NCBI RefSeq assembly: GCF_024734665.1
Contig: NZ_CP102931.1
Span: 6,446,001 to 6,510,000, forward strand
Direction of reading: 5' to 3'
Length of the DNA stretch: 64,000 bases
DNA from: Variovorax paradoxus
GTDB lineage: Bacteria; Pseudomonadota; Gammaproteobacteria; Burkholderiales; Burkholderiaceae_C
Shown here piece by piece: positions 8,985 through 17,800 of the stretch. The first letter of the stretch is position 1, and each line of letters opens with the position of its first letter. Made by a program: the position numbers and the translations under genes. The notes below the pieces were generated by a model. It was not told where the DNA came from. It ran no database searches and worked only from the letters and a program-made list of their open reading frames with translations.

Positions 8985-10135
8985 GCACGATCAAGAAGCT
9001 GCAGACCGACGTCGCCATCGTTGGCGGCGGCATCGTCGGCTCTTCGGCCGCATTGGCCTTGCGCCGCATGGGCCTTGGCGTGGTGCTGCTGGAGCGCGAC
9101 CTCTGCGGCTCGCGCTCCAGCGGCGTGAACTTCGGCGGCGTACGCCGGCAGGGTCGGTCGTTGAGCCAGCTGCCGCTGACGCAGCGCGCGCACCGCATCT
9201 GGGGCCAGCTGCCCGAACTGCTGGGCACCGACGGCGAATACATCCGCTCGGGCCATTTCAAGATCGCGCGCAGCGAATCGGACATGGCTTCGCTCGAACG
9301 CTACCGCGCGCTGAGCAGCGACTTCGACCTGGGCCTGGAGCTGATCTCCGGTGCGCGCCTGCGCGAGCAATGCCCCTGGCTCGGCACGCGCGCCGTGGGC
9401 GGCTCGCTGTGCGCAGAAGACGGGCAGGCCAATCCGCGCCTGGTGTCGCCGGCCTTCGCACTCGCGGCGCAGCGCGCGGGCGCGCAGATCTTCGAGCGCC
9501 ACAAGGTCGACGAAGTCGCACATGACGGCGCCATGTTCATGGTGCGCAGCGGCAATGCGCTCGAAGTGCAGGCCCCCGTGCTGCTCAACTGCGCGGGCGC
9601 CTGGGCCGGCGCCATCGCCAGCCAGTTCGACGAGACGCCGCCGCTGCGCGCGCGCAGCCCCGTGATGGCCGTGACCGAGCCGGTACCTCATTTCATGCAA
9701 TGGAGCCTTGGCGTGGAAGGCGGCGGCATCTACTGCCGGCAGGTGGCGCGTGGCAATCTCGTGCTCGGCGGCGGCACGGGCATCACGCTCGATGCCGAAC
9801 GCGCGCGCGCCGAGCGCGACGCCATCGCCACGCTCGCGATGCAGGCCGTGGAACTGTTGCCCGTGCTGCGCCATGCGCACATCATCCGCACTTGGGGCGG
9901 CACCGAGGGCTACCTGCCCGACCGCGAACCGGTGCTCGGGCCCAGCCGCACCACGCCCGGCCTGTTCCACGGCTTCGGCTTCTCGGGCGCGGGCTTCCAG
10001 ATCGGCCCGGCCGCCGGCGAGGTGCTGGCCGAGCTGGCGCGCGACGGGCGCACCGACACGCCCATCGACGCCTTCGCCATCGAGCGCTTCGACGAACAAC
10101 CCGTTTCTTCACCTGCCACCGTTTTCCCCACCTGA
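8981..10135 (+). CDS. FAD-dependent D-amino acid oxidase-fold subunit (HcnC/OoxB-like)
   Basis: A 384-residue DAO-family flavoprotein with the FAD motif VAIVGGGIVGSSAALALRRMG in its first 35 residues and the C-terminal FAD-contacting HGFGFSGAGFQIGPAAG segment near 328-345. In the homologous complexes this subunit holds the amine-oxidising site and passes electrons through the Fe-S subunits. Co-localisation with a PotABCD-type importer suggests the imported compound is an amine or amino acid that is oxidised by this complex. Cyanide formation from glycine is possible by homology but not indicated by anything else here. Confidence 0.87.
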   Translation: MSTIKKLQTDVAIVGGGIVGSSAALALRRMGLGVVLLERDLCGSRSSGVNFGGVRRQGRSLSQLPLTQRAHRIWGQLPELLGTDGEYIRSGHFKIARSESDMASLERYRALSSDFDLGLELISGARLREQCPWLGTRAVGGSLCAEDGQANPRLVSPAFALAAQRAGAQIFERHKVDEVAHDGAMFMVRSGNALEVQAPVLLNCAGAWAGAIASQFDETPPLRARSPVMAVTEPVPHFMQWSLGVEGGGIYCRQVARGNLVLGGGTGITLDAERARAERDAIATLAMQAVELLPVLRHAHIIRTWGGTEGYLPDREPVLGPSRTTPGLFHGFGFSGAGFQIGPAAGEVLAELARDGRTDTPIDAFAIERFDEQPVSSPATVFPT

Positions 10136-10156
10136 ACTTGATTGGAGAGCATCACC

Positions 10157-11215
10157 ATGTCCCGCACCGCCAGGTCCCCCTTCTTCCTCCTCCTTCCTCT
10201 GGCAGCAGCACTGCTCGCAGCCGCCGGCAGCGCCAGCGCGCAGACCAAGACCATCTACATCGGCATGAACGGCGGCACCATGGAGAAGGCGTACACGCAG
10301 TACGTCTTCCCCGCCTTCGAGAAGGCCTACGGTGCCAAGGTGGTGGTGGTGCCCGGCACTTCGTCCGACATCCTCGCGAAGGCGCAGGCCAACAAGGACA
10401 GGCCGCAGATGCACGTGATGTTCCTGGACGACGGCGTGATGGTGCGCGCCATCGGCATGGGCCTGTGCCAGAAGCAGAAGCCCAGCCAGTCGCTCAGCGA
10501 GATCTACCCGGCCGCACGCTTCAAGGACGACATGGCCAGCGGCGTGAGCCTGGGCATGACGGGCCTTGCCTACAACGCCAAGATGTTCAAGGAAAAGGGC
10601 TGGGCCCCGCCCACCTCGTGGATGGACCTGGCCGACCCCAAGTACAAGGGCAAGGTGGTGTTCCAGTCGATGTCGTCCTCGTCCTTCGGGCTGCACGGCT
10701 TCCTGATGTTCAACCGCATCCAGGGCGGCAACGACAAGAACGTGGAGCCGGGCTTCAAGGCGTGGCCCACCACGATCGGGCCGAACGTGCTGGAGTACAT
10801 CCCGAGTTCGGCCAAGCTTTCGGAGATGGTTCAGACCGGCGAGGCGGCGATCTTCCCGCTAACGCCCACGGCCGTGGCCGCACTCAAGACCAAGGGCATT
10901 CCGGTCGAGTACGCACCGCCCAAGGAAGGCGCGGTGGTGCTCATGGTCGGCCAGTGCGTGATCGCCAACAACAGCGAGCCCGAGCTGTCGCAGAAGCTCG
11001 CCGAGTTCCTGCTGAGCCCGTTGGCGCAGGCCAATGTGCTGCAGTACGGCGCGCAGATCCCGACCAACCCCAAGGCCCCGGCCGTGGGCGAAGGTGCGGC
11101 GCAGGTGGCGGACATCAACAAGTGGATGAAGACTGCGGTCACCATCGACTGGGAAAGCATCAACGCCAATCGCCCGGCGTGGAACGCCCGCTGGAACAAG
11201 ACGATCGAAAAATAG
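10157..11215 (+). CDS. Periplasmic binding protein of the polyamine/opine-type ABC importer (PotD-like)
   Basis: A 352-residue extracellular solute-binding protein (SBP_bac_8/PotD type). The signal peptide ends at ASA (residues 26-28). I take the ATG at 10157 rather than the in-frame TTG at 10142, because a GGAG site lies 7 to 10 bases before it and the peptide then begins with a normal basic n-region. It closes the operon that begins at 4538 and supplies the binding component for the ATPase and two permeases. Confidence 0.9.
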   Translation: MSRTARSPFFLLLPLAAALLAAAGSASAQTKTIYIGMNGGTMEKAYTQYVFPAFEKAYGAKVVVVPGTSSDILAKAQANKDRPQMHVMFLDDGVMVRAIGMGLCQKQKPSQSLSEIYPAARFKDDMASGVSLGMTGLAYNAKMFKEKGWAPPTSWMDLADPKYKGKVVFQSMSSSSFGLHGFLMFNRIQGGNDKNVEPGFKAWPTTIGPNVLEYIPSSAKLSEMVQTGEAAIFPLTPTAVAALKTKGIPVEYAPPKEGAVVLMVGQCVIANNSEPELSQKLAEFLLSPLAQANVLQYGAQIPTNPKAPAVGEGAAQVADINKWMKTAVTIDWESINANRPAWNARWNKTIEK

Positions 11216-11220
11216 GGCTC

Positions 11221-11310
11221 GCCCCCAGGCTGCGCGCACTTCGTGTCGCTGCGCCAACCCCCTACCGGGGGCAACACCTGAGGCCCGGCAAAGCCGGTTC
11301 CTCGGTGTTT
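11221..11310. repeat. Hairpin-rich intergenic repeat, probable bidirectional terminator
   Basis: Between the convergent binding-protein gene and the MFS gene lie two nested hairpins. CCCCC (11258-11262) pairs with GGGGG (11267-11271). AACACCTGAGG (11273-11283) pairs, with one extra base, with CCTCGGTGTT (11300-11309) around an inner CCGGC/GCCGG stem at 11285-11297. The composition and layout resemble the dispersed intergenic repeats of Comamonadaceae genomes; I recognise the style but could not search for other copies. Position between converging genes fits a terminator role. Confidence 0.5.
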
Positions 11311-11327
11311 CTGGTGTTGGACGGGAG

Positions 11328-12548
11328 CTATTGCCGGGCTGTCCTGCGCAGCAGCACCGGCAGGCACAGCAGGTAGAGCGACGCCCCCGCCAGCCACACG
11401 ATGCCGGGAAAGCGCGTGCGGAACGCGAAGTAGAGCGGGCTGATCAGCAGCGGGCCGAACACCGCGGCTAGGCTGGTGATGCTCGCGAGCACGCCCTGCA
11501 GGCGCCCCTGCTGCGCCTCGCCCACGCGCGCCGAGAGCGTCGCCTGCAGCGCGGGTGCGCAGACGCCGCCCATGCACAGCAGCGGCAGCAGTGCGATCAC
11601 CATCCAGCCCTGCGTGGCGAAGGCGATCAGCGCATAGCCCGTGCCGTCGGCGATGGTGCCGACGGCGATGGCTGCGCGTTCGCCCCAGCGCTCGACCAGC
11701 GGTCCCGCCACGAAGCCCTGCACCAGCGCATGAAGCAGGCCGAAGACCGCCAGCGAGAGGCCGACCATGGTGCCGTTCCAGGCGTAGCGGTCCTGGCCGT
11801 AGAGCACCCAGGTCGTGCCGGCGACTTCGCCCACGAGCACGAGCAGCAGGAACACGCCGAGCAAGGGCAGCAGCGCGGGAAAGCTCGCGGCCCAGCGCAG
11901 CGGCGCGAGCGGATGCAGCACGCCGCGGTCGAAGGGCTGCGACGCGAGTGCCGGCGGGCGCGACTCGCGCAACACCAGCAGCCCCACGAGAAAGGTCACG
12001 CCATTGAGCAGTGCGGCCGCGATGAACGGCAGCCGCACGCCGTGGTCGCCGAGCACGCCGCCGATCGCCGGCCCGGCGATGAAGCCCAGGCCGAAGCAGG
12101 CGCCCATGCGGCCGAACCAGCGCGCGCGCTGGTGCTCGGGCGTGAGGTCGGCAATGGCCGCCGAGGCCACCGCCATGCTCGCGCCCGTCATTCCTGCGAT
12201 CGCGCGGCCCACGAACAGCATCCACAGCGAAGGCGCGAAGGCCATGAAGAGCGCGTCGACAGCCGCGCCCAGCACCGAAGCCAGCAGCACCGGCCGGCGG
12301 CCGAAGCGGTCGCTCAACGCGCCGAGCACGGGCGCGCAGAGGAACTGCATCAGCGCATAGAGCGAGAGAAAGGCGCCGAAGTGCCAGCCGAGGTCGCCGG
12401 TGTGGCCGACCTCGCGCAGCAGGCTCGGCACGATCGGCATGACCAGGCTGATGCCGATAGCGTCGAGCGTGACGATCGCGAGGATCACGAACTGCGCGTG
12501 GCGGCCGTTCGTCGCGAAAGAAGGTAAAGAACTGTTGGAATTTATCAT
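11328..12548 (-). CDS. TetA-like MFS efflux transporter
   Basis: A 406-residue major facilitator protein with 12 expected membrane segments. The drug:H+ antiporter motif A appears as GALSDRFGRRP at residues 76-86, preceded by LDAIGISLVMPIVPSLL and YALMQFLCAPVLG, both very close to class A-type tetracycline efflux proteins. It is divergent from a TetR-type regulator. The ATG at 12546-12548 has no ribosome site and sits within a tet-operator-like palindrome a few bases after a good promoter, so translation may be leaderless. Whether tetracycline is the substrate is unknown; chromosomal relatives are often broad or cryptic. Confidence 0.85.
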   Translation of the reverse strand: MINSNSSLPSFATNGRHAQFVILAIVTLDAIGISLVMPIVPSLLREVGHTGDLGWHFGAFLSLYALMQFLCAPVLGALSDRFGRRPVLLASVLGAAVDALFMAFAPSLWMLFVGRAIAGMTGASMAVASAAIADLTPEHQRARWFGRMGACFGLGFIAGPAIGGVLGDHGVRLPFIAAALLNGVTFLVGLLVLRESRPPALASQPFDRGVLHPLAPLRWAASFPALLPLLGVFLLLVLVGEVAGTTWVLYGQDRYAWNGTMVGLSLAVFGLLHALVQGFVAGPLVERWGERAAIAVGTIADGTGYALIAFATQGWMVIALLPLLCMGGVCAPALQATLSARVGEAQQGRLQGVLASITSLAAVFGPLLISPLYFAFRTRFPGIVWLAGASLYLLCLPVLLRRTARQ

Positions 12549-12554
12549 TGATAA
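12542..12554. promoter_or_regulatory. tet-operator-like palindrome O1
   Basis: TTATCATTGATAA is a perfect 6-bp inverted repeat around one base. Its central TATCATTGATA equals the core of the classical Tn10-type tet operator. It covers the start codon of the MFS gene (12546-12548). A TetR protein bound here would block transcription and possibly initiation of the efflux gene. Confidence 0.75.
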
Positions 12555-12557
12555 GGG

Positions 12558-12586
12558 ATTATCAGCGATAAATTCCAGGCTGTGAA
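12558..12586 (-). promoter_or_regulatory. Predicted sigma-70 promoter of the tetA-like gene
   Basis: Read on the minus strand, TTCACA (12581-12586) and GATAAT (12558-12563) are separated by exactly 17 bases, each with five of six consensus bases. The expected start of transcription is about two to four bases before the ATG at 12548, which implies a leaderless or nearly leaderless mRNA. Operator O2 overlaps the -10 box. Confidence 0.6.
12559..12571. promoter_or_regulatory. tet-operator-like palindrome O2
   Basis: TTATCAGCGATAA has perfect 5-bp arms (TTATC/GATAA) around AGC and resembles the second tet operator. It lies 17 bases from O1 (start to start) and overlaps the -10 box of the predicted efflux promoter, matching the two-operator design of classical tetR/tetA regions. 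Confidence 0.7.
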
Positions 12587-12616
12587 GTACCCACCCGAAC
12601 TGGCATCGACATCGAC

Positions 12617-13306
12617 ATGAAACTGGACCGCGAAGTGATCCTCGAGGCAGCGCTCGCGCTGCTCGACGAGGTCGGCATGGACAAGCTCAGCACCCGGCTG
12701 CTGGCCGAGCGGCTCGGCGTGCAGCAGCCCGCGCTGTACTGGCATTTCAAGAACAAGCGGGCGCTGCTCGACGCGATGAACAGCGAGATCCTGCACCGCG
12801 CCCACGGGCGCAAGCTGCCGCTGCCTGGCGAGACCTGGGACGGGTTCCTGCGCGAGAACGCGCACAGCTTCCGCCGCGCGCTGCTGGCGCGGCGAGACGG
12901 CGCGCGGCTGCATGCCGGCTCCGAGCCCGATCCGGGCGACCTCGACATGGTCGAGGCTCAACTCGCGGCCGTGGTCAACCTGGGCGTGCCGGCGACGCAG
13001 GCGATGACGCTGTTGATCGCGCTGGGCCGCTACACCGTAGGCTGCGTGCTCGAGCAGCAGGCGACGCCGCCTGACGCGGCAGCGCAGCAGCAGGTGCTCG
13101 ATGCCGCCGCGGCCTCGCGTCCGCTGCTGGCCGAGGCGTTCGCCCACTACCGCCGGGCCGGGCCCGACGCGCTGTTCGAGATCGGCGTCGACCTGATGCT
13201 CGAAGGCGCGAAGGCGCGCCTCGCGGGCAAGGGCCAGGCCGCCGAGGCTAGCCCCCGGCTCCGCCGAGAATCCAGCCGGCGGCCTTCTCCGCCATCATCA
13301 GCGTAG
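12617..13306 (+). CDS. TetR-class transcriptional repressor
   Basis: A 229-residue repressor of the tetracycline-repressor class. The helix-turn-helix spans about residues 24-44 (LSTRLLAERLGVQQPALYWH), which is nearly the canonical TetR sequence, followed by a TetR_C-type ligand domain (about 70-205). It is divergent from the TetA-like efflux gene across two tet-operator-like sites, so it very likely represses that gene and itself. The last 59 bases overlap the 3' end of the convergent GMC oxidoreductase gene; the basic, serine-rich tail after about residue 208 lies largely in this overlap and is probably not structured. Confidence 0.87.
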   Translation: MKLDREVILEAALALLDEVGMDKLSTRLLAERLGVQQPALYWHFKNKRALLDAMNSEILHRAHGRKLPLPGETWDGFLRENAHSFRRALLARRDGARLHAGSEPDPGDLDMVEAQLAAVVNLGVPATQAMTLLIALGRYTVGCVLEQQATPPDAAAQQQVLDAAAASRPLLAEAFAHYRRAGPDALFEIGVDLMLEGAKARLAGKGQAAEASPRLRRESSRRPSPPSSA

Positions 13307-14885
13307 GGCTGTTGGTGTTGCCGCTGGTGATGGTCGGCATCGCGCCCGCATCCACCACGCGCAGGCCCTGAATCCCGCGCACCCGCAGCTGCGAATCGAG
13401 CACGGCCATCGGGTCGCTCTCGGCGCCCATCTTCGTGGTGCCGACCGGATGGAAGATGGTCGTGGCGATGTCGCCCGCCAGGCGCGCGAGGTCTTCGTCG
13501 GTCTGGTACTGCACGCCGGGCTTCCACTCCTGCGGCTTGTACTTGGCAAGCGCGGGCTGCTCGGCGATGCGGCGCGTGACGCGCAGCGAATCGGCCGCCA
13601 CCTTCCGGTCTTCTTCGGTGCTCAGGTAGTTGGGCGCGATGGCCGGCGCGTCTTCGAAACGCTTGCTCTTGATGCGCACCGAGCCCCGGCTGGTCGGATT
13701 GAGATTGCACACGCTCGCGGTGAAAGCCGGAAAGCTGTGCAGCGGATCGCCGAAGGCGTCGAGCGACAGCGGCTGCACGTGGTACTGCAGGTTGGGCCAT
13801 TCGCGATCGGGCGAGCTGCGCGTGAAGGCACCGAGCTGCGACGGTGCCATGCTCATCGGGCCGCTGCGCTTGAGCAGATATTCGAGGCCGATCTTCGCCT
13901 TGCCGACCATCGACGAAGCCATCACGTTGAGCGTGGGCGCGCCTTCGATCTTGTAGACCGCGCGAATCTGCAGATGGTCTTGCAGGTTGGCGCCGACGCC
14001 TGGCGCGTCGAGCACCACATCGATGCCGTGCTGGCGCAGCAGGTCGGCCGGGCCGATGCCCGAGAGCTGCAGGATCTGCGGCGAGCCGATGGCACCCGCG
14101 CTCAGGATCACCTCGCGCGAAGCGTGCGCGGTGGTCATCTCGCTGCCGTTCCAAACCTCGGCGCCGGTGCAGCGGCGCGTACCGTCGGGCAGCGTCTCGA
14201 ACAGCAGGCGCGACACCTGCGCGCCGGTCCAGAGCTCGAAGTTGGGCCTGCCATAGCAGGTCGGCCGCAGGAAGGCCTTGGCGGTGTTCCAGCGCCAGCC
14301 GTTCTTCTGGTTGACCTGAAAGTAGCCCACGCCCTCGTTGTTGCCGCGGTTGAAGTCGGCGGTGTGCGGCACGCCGGCCTGTGAGGCGGCTTCGGCAAAG
14401 GCGTCGAGGATGTCCCAGCGCAGGCGCTGCTTCTCGATGCGCCACTCGCCGCCGGCGCCGTGCATCTCGTCGGCGCCCAGGTAGAAGTCTTCGTGCTTCT
14501 TGAAGGCCGGCAGCACGCTCTGCCAGCGCCAGTCGTCGTCGCCGGTGAGATCGGCCCAGTGCTCGTAATCGCGCGACTGGCCGCGCATGTAGATCATGCC
14601 GTTGATGCTCGACGAGCCCCCGAGCGTCTTGCCGCGCGGATAGCGCAGCACGCGGCCGTTGAGGCCAGCGTCGGGCTCGGTGCTGTAGAGCCAGTCGGTG
14701 CGCGGATTGCCGATGCAGTAGAGGTAGCCAACCGGGATGTGGATCCAGTGGTAGTCGTCCTTGCGGCCTGCCTCGATGAGCAGCACGCGCTTGCTCTTGT
14801 CGGCACTGAGCCGGTTCGCCATGAGCGAGCCGGCGGTGCCCGCGCCGATGATGATGTAGTCGAAGGTGTTGTCGTTGTCTCTCAT
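13248..14885 (-). CDS. GMC family FAD-dependent oxidoreductase (choline/alcohol dehydrogenase-like)
   Basis: A 545-residue glucose-methanol-choline oxidoreductase. The FAD fold GAGTAGS is at residues 14-20. The GMC signature (GGSSSINGMIYMRG) falls roughly 90 residues in, and the C-terminal active-site segments HPVGTTKMG and GNTNSPTLMMAEKAA (starting about residue 522) carry the conserved His/Asn. Such enzymes oxidise choline or other alcohols to aldehydes. No betaine aldehyde dehydrogenase or choline transporter is adjacent, so the substrate is open. It begins 8 bases after the stop of the alpha-2-macroglobulin gene, suggesting co-transcription. Confidence 0.9.
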   Translation of the reverse strand: MRDNDNTFDYIIIGAGTAGSLMANRLSADKSKRVLLIEAGRKDDYHWIHIPVGYLYCIGNPRTDWLYSTEPDAGLNGRVLRYPRGKTLGGSSSINGMIYMRGQSRDYEHWADLTGDDDWRWQSVLPAFKKHEDFYLGADEMHGAGGEWRIEKQRLRWDILDAFAEAASQAGVPHTADFNRGNNEGVGYFQVNQKNGWRWNTAKAFLRPTCYGRPNFELWTGAQVSRLLFETLPDGTRRCTGAEVWNGSEMTTAHASREVILSAGAIGSPQILQLSGIGPADLLRQHGIDVVLDAPGVGANLQDHLQIRAVYKIEGAPTLNVMASSMVGKAKIGLEYLLKRSGPMSMAPSQLGAFTRSSPDREWPNLQYHVQPLSLDAFGDPLHSFPAFTASVCNLNPTSRGSVRIKSKRFEDAPAIAPNYLSTEEDRKVAADSLRVTRRIAEQPALAKYKPQEWKPGVQYQTDEDLARLAGDIATTIFHPVGTTKMGAESDPMAVLDSQLRVRGIQGLRVVDAGAMPTITSGNTNSPTLMMAEKAAGWILGGAGG

Positions 14886-14893
14886 CTTTTTTC

Positions 14894-17800
14894 TCAGGGT
14901 TTCACGGTCATGGTCTGGGCGGTGCCCTCGCCGAAAACTTCAGGCGCGTACATGGCTTCCACGCGCACCGGGGGCAGCTTGAAGTCGCCCGCGTTGTTCA
15001 GCCGCACGGTGTATTCCACGCGCCAGTTGCCGCGCGGCACATAGCGGAAGTACGCGCGGTAGCTGTCGGTGGCGCGTTCGATGTAGCTGGGCCAGGCCCA
15101 GCCCTCGCTGGTTTCGCCGCGCTGCGCGAGGTTGCTCTCGCGGCCCAGGCCGCGGCCGAGCTGGCTCGCGCCCGAGGGCACGGCGTCGCGCACCACCACC
15201 CAGGTCTGCTCGGCGGTCGACTCGAGATCCAGCCGCACGCGGTAGACGTCGCCCACCGACCACTGGCCCTTGCGCTTCTGCTCGACTGGCGTGACGCTGC
15301 GGCGCACCACGAGGCCGTTGGTGACGGGCTGCGTGTTGCGCACTGCTGCCAGCGTGCTGATGGTGGCCCACGGCTTGCCGCTGCCTTCGTGGCGCAACTG
15401 CAGCGTGCCTCGGGCGCCTTGCGCGGGCCAGGGCAGCAGCATGCTCGGGGCCTTGGCATCGGCCCATGTGGCGTCGCGCGTGGTGCGGCCCAGCGTGGCG
15501 CGCGTCACGCCATCGACCGGGCCCGCCTCGAACTGCTGCTGGAAGCGGCGCAGCGCGACCGTGCTCCAGGCATTGCCGGTGGTGGTGCTCCAACGGCCTG
15601 CGCTCTGGCGGCCGACCAGCCCCTGCGTGATGAGCGGCGCATCGGCCTTCCAGCTTGCATCGGTCTCGGCCCATTGCTGCGCGAGCAGGGCCATGCGCGC
15701 GGCGGTGCTGTCGCCGCTCCACATGAACCACCACCAGTGCTGAGCCGATTCGTCGCGCCAGCGCAGGCGCGTGCCTTGCACGTCGAAGCGGCTGCGCAGC
15801 TGCGCGCCGGCTTCCTTCAGTGCAGCGTCGCGCTCGGCATCGGCGGGCATCGCCATGAGCGCGCGCGACCAGTCGACCAGCGACTGGGCCGAGAGCGCAT
15901 CGAGCGCCTTGGGCTTGACCACGATCTTCGCGCGGCCGTGCTCCACCAGCGTTGCCTGCGCGGCGAGCTGCTGCGGCTCCAGGTAATTGCGCGGCGCCCA
16001 GTCTTGCGCGGCCAGGCGGCCCTGCAGCAGGGCATCGAGCGCGTCGAGCATCTGGCGGCGTGGGGCCTCGGGCACCGGCCAGCTCTTGGCGTGGGCGAGG
16101 TCGAGCAGCTGCACGGTGAGCATCTCGCTGCCGGACAGCGAGGACTCGGGGAAGTAGCGCGCCAGCCCCTTGCCGTCGATGTACTTGGGCAACTGGGTCA
16201 TCAGCTTGTCCCAGCTCGCGCGGTCGTCAAGCGACACGTAGCGCGAGCTCTGCTGCTCGAGGCAACTGTACGGGTACTGCGCCATCCAGCGCGTCGATTC
16301 GGCGAGTGCCGCATCGACGAGGCTGGACTGCAGCGCGACGCGCACGCCGCCTGTGAGCGGCACCGCATCGCGCGGCTGCACAACGGGCACGGCGCCCGCG
16401 TCGGCGACCGACAGCAGCGTCGACTGGCGCACCGTGGCGGTCAGTGCTGGCACCACGCGCTGCGTGACTTCCAGCGCGTCGCGTTCTTCACCACCCTGCG
16501 CACTGATGCGCCAGCGCAGCGTGCCGGCGCCACCGGGCACGGCGACAGGCCACAACACTTCCTGCGTCTGGCCGACCGCGAGCTGCACGCGGCGCTCGAT
16601 CTTCAGGCCGCGCGCGGCCAATGCATCGGCGGGCACTACATCGCGTGCGCCGGACAATTCGCCATTGGGCTCGACGACGGCCTCGGCCTTGAGCACCACG
16701 GCGAGCGGCGACTCACCCGTGTTGCGCAGGCTGAGCTTCTGCACGATGGCGTCGTCCGCGCGCAGCAGCTCGGGCAGGCCACTGAAGATCTGCAGTGGCT
16801 GCGTGCTGGTGATGGTGGTTTCGCCCTGGCCGAACTGCGCCTCGCCCGCGCTGGCGATGGCGACGATGCGGAACTGGGTGAGCGCGTCGTTGAGCGGGAC
16901 GGTAGCGCGGGCGATGCCTTGGGCGTCGGTGCGCAGGTCGGTGCGCCAGAGGATGAGGGAGGAGAGGTCAGTGCGCGGGGGCGGCTCGTCCGGCGCGTCC
17001 GGCTTCGAGGCGCGCATCGCGGCGGCCGCGACCGGGGCCGGAGCGCCCGGTACGACGCCGAACAAGCCGCGCGCGGCCTCGTCGTCCGGCCGGTGCTGCG
17101 GCTGCAGACCGAGCTCGACCCGGCGCAACAGGCGGGCATCGAGCGCCGTGCTGGTGACCGAGTTGCCACGCGCCGCGAACATCGCCCGGGCCAGCGCCCA
17201 GGTGCCATTGGGCTTGAGCGCCAGCAGGGCCTGGTCCACCGCGACCAGTGTCACGCGCGCGCCACCCACGGGCTGGCCGGCGACATCGCGCACCGCGACT
17301 TCCATCGGTAGCTGCGTGCGCGGCCGCGCCGTCGCAGCCTCGGGACGCAAACCGACGGAAAGCGTCCACGCGTCGGGACGCACCGGCACCTCGGCTCGCT
17401 GCACGCTCGCCAGCGGTGCGTCCTTGCCTGCGTCCTGCAGCGGATACACATAGCGCGCCGCCAGATGCACGTTGGGCGCATGTTGCGCGGTCAGCGGCAG
17501 TTCGATGCGCTGCGCCATCGCGGTGATCACATGCACGCTTGCGGCCATCACACCTTCGCGTTCCACGGTGAGCAGCAGGTTCGCCGGCAGACGCTCGGGA
17601 CGCGCGACCACGATGGCGGTCTCGCCAGGGCCGAAGGACGGTCCGTTCTCCAGCTGCAGCGCCGAGCGGGCCAGCGCCTCCTGCCAGCCCAGTGTCCAGC
17701 GGTACTGCAGCATGTCGGTGCGCACGACGGCGCGGCTGTGCTTCAGGCTGCTGGCGCTCGCGCTGAACAGCCATTGCTCGGGCACCTGCTGGCCCGACAC

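Noticed and set aside
7273..10135. Calling the trio hcnABC (hydrogen cyanide synthase)
   Set aside because: Architecture alone does not separate cyanide synthase from opine or hydroxyproline dehydrogenases, and the importer context favours the latter; no symbol was assigned.
15389..17311. A 640-codon + strand frame inside the alpha-2-macroglobulin gene
   Set aside because: The opposite strand encodes a clear family protein with its thioester motif here; the + frame has shadow-type composition and no motif.
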